Part shown: one piece after another, positions 1 through 9,036 of the stretch | Numbering within the stretch: position 1 is the first letter of the stretch | How the letters are laid out: each line of letters starts with the position of its first letter | From: Arabidopsis thaliana | Taxonomy: Eukaryota > Streptophyta > Magnoliopsida > Brassicales > Brassicaceae | Assembly: GCF_000001735.4 (NCBI RefSeq) | Contig: NC_003071.7 | Span: forward strand, 6,565,151 to 6,629,150 | Length of the DNA stretch: 64,000 nucleotides | Direction: 5' to 3' | Translations under genes and position numbers: made by a program | The notes under the pieces: generated by a model | Databases searched by the model: none | Told to the model about the DNA's origin: nothing | What the model saw: the letters and a program-made list of their open reading frames with translations, nothing else

Positions 1-3
1 AAA

Positions 4-681
4 ATGGCTTGTCACAAAATTTTCCTTGTAATATCTCTAATGCTCGCTGTCTCATTGGTCAGTGCAGTTGACTTCTCTGTTGTCGACAATACTGGCGACT
101 CTCCTGGAGGAAGGAGATTCCGGAATGAGATCGGCGGCGTGAGTTATGGCGAACAATCACTGAGAGATGCAACGGACTTCACGTGGCGTTTGTTCCAACA
201 AACTAACCCTTCAGACAGAAAGGACGTTACAAAGATCACACTCTTCATGGAGAACAGTAACGGCATAGCATACAGCTCGCAAGACGAGATACATTACAAC
301 GCGGGATCTCTCGTGGATGACAAAGGATATGTAAGGAGGGGATTTACCGGGGTGGTTTATCACGAGGTGGTCCATTCTTGGCAGTGGAACGGTGCAGGTC
401 GGGCTCCGGGAGGGCTTATCGAAGGGATCGCGGATTACGTGAGGCTGAAAGCGGGTTATGTTGCGAGTCATTGGGTGAGGCCTGGTGGTGGTGATAGGTG
501 GGATCAGGGTTACGATGTCACCGCTAGGTTTTTGGAGTATTGTAACGATTTGAGGAATGGATTTGTGGCGGAGCTGAACAAGAAGATGAGGAGTGACTAC
601 AATGATGGCTTCTTTGTTGATTTGCTTGGGAAAGACGTTAATCAACTCTGGAGAGAGTACAAGGCCAACTATGGTCAATGA
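4..681 (+). CDS. Plant basic secretory protein (BSP) family, copy 1
   Basis: This is an intact single-exon gene of 225 residues. Residues 1-21 form a signal peptide (basic start, hydrophobic core, Ala-Val cleavage region), so the product should enter the secretory pathway. The core holds HEVVH at residues 120-124 inside YHEVVHSWQW, a HExxH zinc-site motif typical of the BSP/peptidase-like family (PF04450), followed by GGLIEGIADYVR. BSP proteins are secreted and often pathogen-induced; a metalloprotease activity is inferred from the motif. The start is in the context AAAATGG. The promoter lies outside the window. It is the first of three tandem paralogues (see 22510 and 43539) now separated by transposons. 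I recall AT2G15130 at this position, but that name is from memory. Confidence 0.92.
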   Translation: MACHKIFLVISLMLAVSLVSAVDFSVVDNTGDSPGGRRFRNEIGGVSYGEQSLRDATDFTWRLFQQTNPSDRKDVTKITLFMENSNGIAYSSQDEIHYNAGSLVDDKGYVRRGFTGVVYHEVVHSWQWNGAGRAPGGLIEGIADYVRLKAGYVASHWVRPGGGDRWDQGYDVTARFLEYCNDLRNGFVAELNKKMRSDYNDGFFVDLLGKDVNQLWREYKANYGQ

Positions 682-944
682 ATACAAAGTATAATAATTT
701 AATTTAAGATATAAAATAGTATGCTATAAAAATAATACGTTTATATAAGAAATAAATATACTATGCTGTCCTTTGATGGTGTTGTAAGTTTCCATTGGAA
801 AATGGATATACCTATTGATGTATTTTTTTTTAAAAAGAGTTGATATTATTGTTACGAAATTAGTATGATTATCTATAAGCTCATATGTATTGTTTCTTCT
901 AATTTTAAAACATACTATTAATGATAGATAGAAAATGTAATTTA
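682..944. other. 3' flank of BSP copy 1, no gene
   Basis: This AT-rich stretch follows the BSP stop codon. It contains AATAAA-like strings near 750 that could serve as polyadenylation signals. No further coding sequence is visible before the MITE fragment begins near 945. Confidence 0.5.
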
Positions 945-1057
945 GTGTGTGATTGGTTCGTCTGTAACTGTAGATTTTTTATTATAGATTTTTTGCTGTA
1001 GAATTTTTGCTGTATGTGTGATGACTGTAGCTGTATATTTTATTGCTTTAAAAATTA
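945..1057. mobile_element. Left half of a hAT-like MITE split by VANDAL copy A
   Basis: The segment opens with GTGTGTGATTGGTT and runs through repeated CTGTAG/CTGTAAC words. A segment at about 12860-12944 ends in the reverse orientation with CCAACCAATCATAAC after TTACAG and CTGTAAC words. The two halves face outward, as expected for one small non-autonomous hAT-like element interrupted by the VANDAL element between them. I could not find a clean 8-bp duplication, so the assignment is moderate. Confidence 0.5.
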
Positions 1058-1227
1058 GGGAGATTTGCAAAATTGCCCTTATTTTAATAACCTTTTGTAA
1101 AAGTGCCCTTTCCTGAAGGCCATTTTTAAAACTACCCCTTCTAATATGCCAAATGACTGTCTTACCCTCTGAATGATTAGGTTTCACGTTCGTTTCACAA
1201 ACTTCTTCGTTTTGGCACAAACTTCTT

Positions 1228-1435
1228 CGTTTTCCTCTCCGATTTCACTCAAAATCGCCGGCGAATTTCCTCTCCGATTTCACTCAAAATCGCTGACGAA
1301 TTCCCTCTCCGATTTCACTCAAAATCGCCAACGAATTTCCTCTCCGATTTCACTCAAAATCGCCGACGAATTTTCTCTCTGAGAAACCCCAAAATCGCAG
1401 ACGAATTTCCTCTCCGATAAACCTGTTCTTCTGTG
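1228..1435. repeat. 35-bp tandem repeat in the leader of the DUF1985-Ulp1 gene (copy A)
   Basis: The word CCTCTCCGATTTCACTCAAA starts at 1234, 1269, 1304 and 1339, giving a 35-bp period, with a degenerate fifth unit. It lies between the left terminus and the first coding exon, so it is probably in the promoter or 5' leader. Copy B has the same array near 27395-27590. Confidence 0.85.
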
Positions 1436-1901
1436 AAGGATTCAGATCATTTCTCTACGACGCAAACAATCCCCAGAGATATCGATTGATCCGACGGTAA
1501 CCGTTTTAATAATCGATTTTATAGTCAATCTGACGCTGTTTCATAACATGTTTTGCAGATGGATTCAGAGAGTGAAATCCTTACATTGCCTGAACAAATC
1601 TACAGAGAAGGTGAGGAATCTATTGCACTGGGAACCGTTCAACAATACTCGGATTGGAATTTAGTTAGTAAAGTAGAGGAAGCTTTAGGCGAGTGTTTAT
1701 TTCAGAAGATTAGAAGTTCGTTTCTTGGTCCTCTAGTTGAATTGGGACCAAAAATGAAGGCTAAGAAGGGAATCAGATTTTCTGGAAAAATCTTTCACTA
1801 TCTCATGCAGCAGAGAGTGAAAACAAAAGGATCAACTCTTTGGTTTAGAGTTGATTCTCAACCTATCCGTTTCTCCTTGAGAGAGTTCTATCTCACAACA
1901 G

Positions 1902-2705
1902 GTAATAAAGTTTTACAATCGTTTTTAAAGCTTAATTAACTGTCGTAGAATGATTTACAAGGCATTTGCATAACTGTTTGCGTAGTTTACAATCGTTTTT
2001 AAAACATAAGTAAGTGTCATAGATAATTTACAAGGGATTTTAAAAGCTTTTAAAAGGGGTTTACTTCATTAACAATCGTTTAAGAAGCATAAGTTAGTGG
2101 CAGATAATGATTTACAAGGGATTTTAAAAAGGGTATGCATGGTTTACAACCGTTTTTAGGCATAAGTAATTAGCATAGAATAATTTACAAGGAATTTTAA
2201 AAGCTTAAAGAAGTGTTAAACACGTTTACAAGGGATTTTAAAAGCATAAGTAAGTGTCTTAAAACGATTTACAAGGGATCTTAGAAGTGTTTGCATAGTT
2301 TACAATCGATTTTAAAACATAAGTAAGTGGCATAGAATATCTACAAGGGATTTTAAAACCTTTTCTAAGGGTTAAACATGATTAGCAATCGTTTTTTAAG
2401 CATAAGTAAGTTGAATAGAATGATTTACAAGAGATTTTAAAAGCTTTTAGAAGGGTTAAACATGATTTACAATCGTTTTTAAAGCATAAGTAAGTGTCAT
2501 ATAATGATTTACAAGAGATTTTAAAAGTGTCTGCATGGTTTACAATCGTTTTTAAACCATAAGTTAGTGGCATTGAATGATTTATAAGGGATTTTAAAAG
2601 CTTTTAAAAACTTTTAAAAGTGTTAAACATGATTTACAATCGTTTTTAAAGTATTTACTATAAAACCTGTAATAATAGTCTCTACACTGTCTTTTGTTCA
2701 TACAG
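1902..2705. repeat. Motif array filling intron 1 of the DUF1985-Ulp1 gene (copy A)
   Basis: The 800-bp intron is almost entirely built of alternating units TTTACAAGGGATTTTAAAAG and TTTACAATCGTTTTTAAAGC, joined by linkers such as CATAAGTAAGTGGCATAGAA. All units point the same way as the gene. The splice donor itself runs straight into a motif unit. The copy B counterpart is 28101-28894. Confidence 0.9.
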
Positions 2706-5056
2706 GAATTCAATGTGAACCTGTTCATAGGGAACTTCGACGAAAGGGGAAAGATCTTGTAAAAGAACCATACTTTTGGGCTAGTAAAGGATCCTATACT
2801 CTTGGTGATCTCGAAGATCGATTGTTTTTAAAACCTAAGGAAGGTGAACCTGCTGTTGAAGATGAAGAAAAGTTGTGTCTTGCTGCAGTAGTGTTGACTG
2901 AAGGAATTCTTTTGACACCATATGAAAAAGAGAAGATACCTTTGCCAAGATTGCAGCATGCTTTTGATTTTGAGATGTACACAGCCCAACCGTGGGGTAA
3001 AGAAGCATTCAGTGTTCTATCAAATTCAATTCTGAGAATGGACGAGAAAACTTGGGCAAAAGAGAAATATGATTTGAGAGGATTTGGACTAGCGCTAACA
3101 ATATGGGTGTTGAGCGCAGTTCCAGCATTTGGTGCAGCATATGGAGTTAAAGATAAGGAATTCCAATCTGAATATCCATTGATATTGAAGTGGAAAAGCA
3201 CTACTACTCCAGAGTTTTTCAAGATCGTAAACCTTGTAAATGATGTTTCTGAGGTAAGCTTTTGTCTATTTACAGAATTCTTTAAATGGTTTTGAGATTT
3301 GAAGTTCTGCTTTCTCAAGATTTGTAATGTTATTGTATCTTCGCAGATTGAGGTGAATACAATTATTTGAAACCCAGAAGACTTCAAGTCTTTAGTTCCT
3401 GATTTCCACACAGACGACATAGAATTCCAACAGGTTTTGGAACTTGTTAAGATGGGCTACAGATTGAAGAAAACTGAATGGAATACAAGATGCGTTGATG
3501 TTTGTGCTGCCCTTGAAGAAGTAGGTCAAAACAAAATCAATAACAAAATATCTGATAGCGAGAAGCTTGACAGGATTTTGACAATCCTTGAAGATCTTAA
3601 CAAGAGAGTCGAGCTGATTGAGAGGATTTTGGACATTAGAATGGAGGAAAAGAATAATCAGAGATCTGAGGAAGATGAAGAAAGAAAACAAGAAGATGAA
3701 GGAGTAGAAAGACAACCAGAGGTAATTGTAAATGTTTCTTTAAAAGCTATTTGAAAGGAAAGGTTTTACAATGTATTTTAAAGGTTAAATACGTAGTAAA
3801 CCTTTACAATGTACTCTTTTTTTTCGCAGGCTGAAGAAGAAGGAGGACTAGAAAGAAAAGCAGAGGTAATTGAAAATCTTTACAAGCTATTTTAAAGGTC
3901 TACTAATTATATTAATGATTGACTTATTGTTTTTATTTTGTTACAGAATGACAATGAATCATTTGAAGATTCAATCCGAGAGCCAAACACACAGTATGGG
4001 AGCTATCCGGGTGATGATGAAAACACCCAACGTGATGTTGGTGATGAATTAGTTGAAGAATCATCAAAAGTACAGTAATTTATATCTCTAAAAGTCTTAC
4101 AAAAATGATTAGTATCCTTTTTATAATTTTACATTCTGTTATCTTTTCAAGGATAAGTCTCCTACTCCACGATCCTCTACACCAAATTTCAATATTTTGT
4201 CTGAAGAAAGTCTGGATGTTCAAAAGGATAAGAAGAGAGTTAGCAGAGGAAGAAATCAGGTTAGCATTTAAAAAAATTTGTATTATCTAACCAAGTGTTT
4301 ATAATATTTTTTTCAAATCTTTAAAAGTTTATCTTTCATGCAACTTCAGAACAAGAGAGTTAAACCAAGTGTTCATGCTGAGGATAATCTTAAAACAAGA
4401 AAACAGGTTAGTATTTGCAACAGTACTGTTTTTAAAAATTGTCAATTGTCTTGTTATGATATTTACAAGGGATTTTAAAAATACTTTTAATTGGTGTCTT
4501 TTACTATTCTAGGTGCCGAGAAAGAGGCAGAAACAAGTTGATAGTGCTGATGTTGATGTTCCAACAAGGAAAGAGGTTAGTATCTAATTTATTATGATTT
4601 TGAAAATTTTGTTTACAAGGTATTTTAAACATCTATTTTTTTTTTTTTTTGATAGGCAGAGAGTAAGAAAAGGAAAATTATTGGCAATGATGGTGATAAC
4701 GCTGATAATGATGGCGATAATGATGATTTTCAGCCCGCTCCGCAAAGAAAGAGTAAGCGGGATACGGTTCCTTCCATTCATACCCAAGCACCTTTCACAG
4801 CTGAGAAGAAGAAGCATCCAATTTTGCATCCATTTGCGAAAGTTGATGCCACAAGACTTGAGAAATTGGCTGAATGGAAGAAGTCAAGGAAAAACAAGTG
4901 AGTTTTGTTAGTAAGATAGTGAGTTTTTTTTAATAATGGAAGAAGCATCATTGTTGACTGTTTTGTTGTTGTAGGCCACTATCAATCGCGGGAAATATTG
5001 TAGATACAAAGTGGTTTACAACCCTAGAGACGCCAGGGAAAGCAATCACAGCAACG

Positions 5057-5534
5057 GTATGTCTAAAAATCCTTGTAAAATTGGTAACCCATGAATTACA
5101 TATAGTTTTTAAAGCATCATTAAGTTATTTACAAAAGGGATTTTAAAAAGGGTTACGTGGTTTATAAACAATTTTAAAAGATTAGAAAGTGGTAAAGAAT
5201 GATTTACAAGGTATTTTAAAAAGGATTTACATGACTGCAATCGTTTTTAACGGATTAGAAAGTGGTAAGGATTGATTTACAAGGGATTTTAAAAGCTATT
5301 AAAAAGGGTTTAATTGATTAACAATCGTTTTAGAAGCAGAACTTAGTGGCATAGAATGATTTACAAGGGATTTTAAAAGCTTTTAAAAGTGTTTAACTTG
5401 ATTTACAATCGTTAAAAAGCATAAGTATGTGGCGTAGAATGATTTACAAGGTATTTTAAAAAGGGTTTGCATTTTTTACAATCGTTTTTAAAGGGGTTTT
5501 CTAATATGATAATTTTTATTTTTGTTGTGTTTAG
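5057..5534. repeat. Motif array in a late intron of the DUF1985-Ulp1 gene (copy A)
   Basis: This 478-bp intron between the linker exons and the Ulp1-like exons is again filled with TTTACAAGG-type and TTTACAATCG-type units. In copy B the same intron (from about 31243) has lost its GT donor (ACGGTATGT in A, ACGATATTT in B). Confidence 0.85.
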
Positions 5535-6187
5535 CATGTTGATGCAGCTTTGGAGTTGATGAAAACGAGGAAGGAAAGCAATCCAGAATTATTCAAAAAC
5601 AAATCAGTTGTATTTGTTGGATCGTCTTTCTTAAATGTGATTGATGAGTCATACATGGAGTTTTTGGATAACAAAGAGGGATTTCAGTTTCAGTCTGAAG
5701 AAATCAGTAAGCTGATAATAGAGGAAGAAACCAAGTGCATATTGGCTCCTTTCTGTATCAAAGGAAAATGCTGGGTTGCCTTGCTCATCCACTTGGAACA
5801 GAAGACAGTTTGTATATGGGAATGTGCAGCTTCTTATTTAACAGAAGAAGTCAAGAAAAAATATGTTGCTGCCTACTCTATAACTATGCCATACATTGTT
5901 CGGAACATCCTCAAAAAAGAAGACATGGATGTCTCTCCATTTAGCATCAAAGTCCTGACTACTTTTCCTCAGGTAACTTCTTTAAATATATCATAGTCTT
6001 AGAAATGAATATTTCGTAAGTCCTGACTTCTATAACTTCTTTGCTTAAGTAATTCTTTTGGTTTTTGGTTGTAGGCTCCTAGAAATGAAGAGTCTGGTAT
6101 CTATATGCTGAAGTTTATGGAATGCTACTCAATGTATACCAGCCATTCAAACCTTGAAGGGAACATAATTCAAAACGTTAGGAATAA

Positions 6188-7120
6188 ATTGGCTGCTGAC
6201 ATCTTCACCGAATTAGGGTCAGTCACTTTGTAGAAGTAGCAGACTTCTAATCAAAAAGTAGTGGAGTATAAGATATATTTATCAGCTTTTGTTTCTTATT
6301 TCATAAAACTTTGTCATTTGAATATTTTATGAACATCTGTATGAAACAAAATTTATGAAGTTTATTTAGTTCAACTCCTGTTTTACAAAATTACTGTATA
6401 ATGGTTGTTTGGGTTAATAGGTGCTTTGATTTGAATGGAAAAGGACTTTAAACATGCTTTTAAACAGGGTTTTTAAACGATTTACAAGCTGCTTTATAAG
6501 GATTTTAAAAGTGTTGAAAAAGCTGCAATAGCGGTTATTATGAAAAAAATTTACAATCGTTTTTAAAATGATTTACAACCGTTTTTAAAAGAGATTTACA
6601 AACGATTTATAAGCTGTTTTAAAAGCGTTTTAAAAGTGTTGAAAAAGCTGCAGTAACTGTTATTATGAAAAGATTTACAACCGTTTTTAAATGAGAATTT
6701 CAACCGTTGAAAAAGTTACAGTAATGTTAAATACTGTATCTGTTACTAATTGGGCCTAGGCCTGTTATTTAGAAAAACAAATTGTTTTAGTTTAAAAAAA
6801 AACTAAAAGCCCAAAAAACACTAAAGCCCAAAAATTCACTATAACCTAAAAACAAATTAAACAGGGATTGGCTGCTGACATCTTCACCGAATTAGGGTCA
6901 GTCACTTTGAAAAGATTTACAACCGTTTTTAAAATGATTTACAACCGTTTTTAAAAGAGAATATCAACCGTTGAAAAAGTTACAGTAATGTTAAACACTG
7001 TATCTGTTACTAATTGGGCCTAGGCCTGTTATTTAGAAAAACAAACTGTTTTAGTAAAAAAACACTAAAAGCCCAAAAAACACTAAAGCCCAAAAATTCA
7101 CTATAACCCAAAAACAAAAA
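6188..7120. repeat. Downstream duplication that includes the last codons of the Ulp1-like gene (copy A)
   Basis: A 43-base piece of the final exon (6188-6230, ending just before the stop) recurs exactly at 6867-6909, followed by motif units instead of the stop. A flanking block with TTGGGCCTAGGCCTGTTATT and GCCCAAAA-rich sequence is also present twice (about 6690-6858 and 6955-7120). It looks like a local tandem duplication spanning a gene end. Copy B has it too, so it predates the split of the two copies. Confidence 0.85.
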
Positions 7121-7129
7121 AGGAAGGGA

Positions 7130-8326
7130 ACCGTGAAAAGACAACAAAAAAGTAACAAAAAAAAAGAAAAAAGAATACAAACTGTCGTCTTCGTCTTCTT
7201 CCTTTCAACAATCTGAAGAAAATCTGATTATCCAGCAAAAAGGAAGCAATTGAAGGTAACTAATTTACGAAACTGAAGTTTAACATTTGGGTTTGTTCGA
7301 TTTTTGCCGAATCTCTTTTTTGTTCTAGCATTTCTAGGTTTTTCGGTTGAAAACGAAACAAGTAAAATAGATTGATATTTGGGATTTTGAAGGAGTGTTG
7401 AAAATTGTTATATAATTTTGATAGATTTATGTTTTAAAGTTTGATATTTGGGTTTCAAAAACCTTCAAAGAAGATCAAGAAGCATATGTAATTTTGTCAG
7501 ATGATGAAGATAATGGGACTGCACCCACAGAGAAAGAATCACAACCTCAAAAAGAAGAAACAACAGAGGTCTACATTCCTTAATTGTTTAAAAACACATG
7601 ATAAAATTGTCAAAAAATAAAAATTTGTTTTGATGTTTTTGTTTACAGGTTCCAAGAGAGACCAAGAAAGATGATGAAGATGTTAATCAAACACCACTCT
7701 CACGCAAGAAGAAGAAATCACCCAAGGACAAAGCAGTCGTAAGTTCTTTTTACATTCACAGATGATTTGCCTTGATAAACAACTTCTAAATATTTTTGTT
7801 TTTGTTTTTGTATCAGTTCAAACTCCTTTGACGCCGGTCATGTTGAATCAGGAAGTAATGGAAGAAATTGACCTAAAAGTTAAAAAATGGGCGAAAAACA
7901 AATTAATAAGAGATCTACTATCGTCACTTGAAGAAGTAAGTTAAATTACATCATTGTTTTGCTGCAAAAGATTTTAATTCTAATCATTTTGGAATTTTTA
8001 CATTTCAGATTCTTTGGCCCGACAGTAAATGGCAAAAAGTCGAAATTTGGGATATGTGGGACGAGAAGAAATACAAATTAGCTTTAAAGAAAGCAACGTT
8101 ACTCATTCATCCTGACAAACTGCCTCGAGCTCATCCAGAAGTGAAATACCTAGCTGAACAAATCTGCAAGATAATAATGGTTAGTGTTAAACTCTTCTTT
8201 TGTATAACGATATATCTTTAAAAACTTGAATATTATTGTTATGCAAAAAATAACTTACAGGTTGAATTTTATTTGCAGGTAGAGAAGGACAGAGCTACTA
8301 AGGCAAAAATGGATTTAGTTCTTTAG
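7130..8326 (+). pseudogene. Remnant of DUF1985 / auxilin-like J-domain gene, copy A
   Basis: Only the 5' leader (about 7190-7470) and the last exons of the gene seen whole at 34160-38092 remain. A deletion joins leader to acidic linker at GAAGAT, removing the start codon and the DUF1985 domain. The remaining exons encode EDQEAYVILSDDEDNG-type acidic sequence, then VQTPLTPVML and a helix ending in LIRDLLSSLEE. The exon at 8009-8179 encodes LWPDSKW, LALKKATLLIHPDKLPR and KYLAEQICKIIM, an auxilin-type J domain with HPDK intact. A 2-bp difference from copy B near 7700 shifts the linker frame. The J-domain exon lacks the TAA found in copy B. This remnant cannot make the full protein. Confidence 0.75.
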
Positions 8327-8459
8327 ACTGACTTATTTCAAACATGTTTATTTTACTTTTATTATTTGGAATCTATGATTGTACTTGTATTTTAATTATG
8401 ACTGTCAAATCTAATCAAAATGCTTTACTATTGTCAACTGTTTATGGTTTTCTAAGAAT

Positions 8460-9036
8460 TGTCATGATTTACAAGTGATTTTAAAGGCATAAACAGCTTA
8501 CATGGTTTGCTATCGGTTTTTAAGGATAATAAAGTGGTAAAGCATGATTTACAAGGGATTTTAAAAGCTTTTAAAAGGGGTTTATTTGATTAACATTCGT
8601 TTAAGAAGAATAAGTTAATGTCAGAAAATGATTTATAAGGAATTTTAAAAGCTTGTAAAAGTGTTTAACTTGATTCACAATTGTTAAAAGTATATGTAAG
8701 TGGCATAACGAAATATTTACAAGGTATTTTAAAAGGATTTTCAAAGACGTTTTAAACAGGCTTTTACAAAATATGTTAAAAAGGTAAATTATTGGAATTA
8801 CTATTAAAATTACTTGTAAAGTTTGATAGTAATTTTAGTAAACGACTTACAAGACATTTTAAAAGATTCAAGTTAAAAGCTTGTAAAAGTGTTTAACTTG
8901 ATTTACAATCGTTTAAAGTATATGTAAGTGGCATAACGAAAGATTTACAAGGTATTTTAAAAGGATTTAAACAGACGTTTTAAACAGGATTTTACAAGAG
9001 ATTTTAAAAGGTAATATATTGGAATAACCTTCAAAA
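8460..9036. repeat. Motif array between convergent J-domain and transposase genes (copy A)
   Basis: About 580 bases lie between the two convergent gene ends and are filled with variants of TTTACAAGGTATTTTAAAAG and TTTACAATCGTTTAAAG. Two related blocks (about 8640-8870 and 8875-9060) form a larger tandem duplication. No coding sequence is present. Confidence 0.85.

Larger units (their letters stand above)
1559..6233 (+). pseudogene. DUF1985 plus catalytically dead Ulp1-like protein (VANC-like), copy A
   Basis: I resolve about 12 exons by GT-AG junctions: 1559-1901, 2706-3253, 3347-3721, 3830-3865, 3947-4069, 4152-4259, several short ones to about 5056, 5535-5972 and 6075-6233. Together they encode roughly 850 residues. 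Exons 1-2 form a DUF1985 domain (FLGPLVEL, QPIRFSLREFYLTTG, IWVLSAVPAFG). The middle is charged, with Lys-rich nuclear-localisation-like and Asp/Glu-rich stretches. The last two exons have a Ulp1/C48 fold, but the usual HWV is CWV (GKCWVALLIHL), the Asp after the next strand is Glu (CIWEC), and the usual GDCG is EESG, so no triad residue remains. One lesion is visible: a TGA at 3368-3370 where copy B reads Gly (GGA). The role is inferred from VANDAL-encoded VANC anti-silencing proteins. Confidence 0.8.

Noticed and set aside
211..687. Minus-strand open frames opposite BSP genes (also 43758-44180)
   Set aside because: They overlap a well-supported plus-strand gene in full and have no family resemblance.
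1902..2705. CRISPR-like regularly spaced repeats
   Set aside because: The units are degenerate, contiguous and alternate between two forms. The genome is a plant genome, and the array lies in an intron.
2794..3420. Long minus-strand open frames opposite DUF1985 exons (also 28983-29603)
   Set aside because: They are antisense shadows of the coding exons; the plus strand has splice sites and a recognisable domain.
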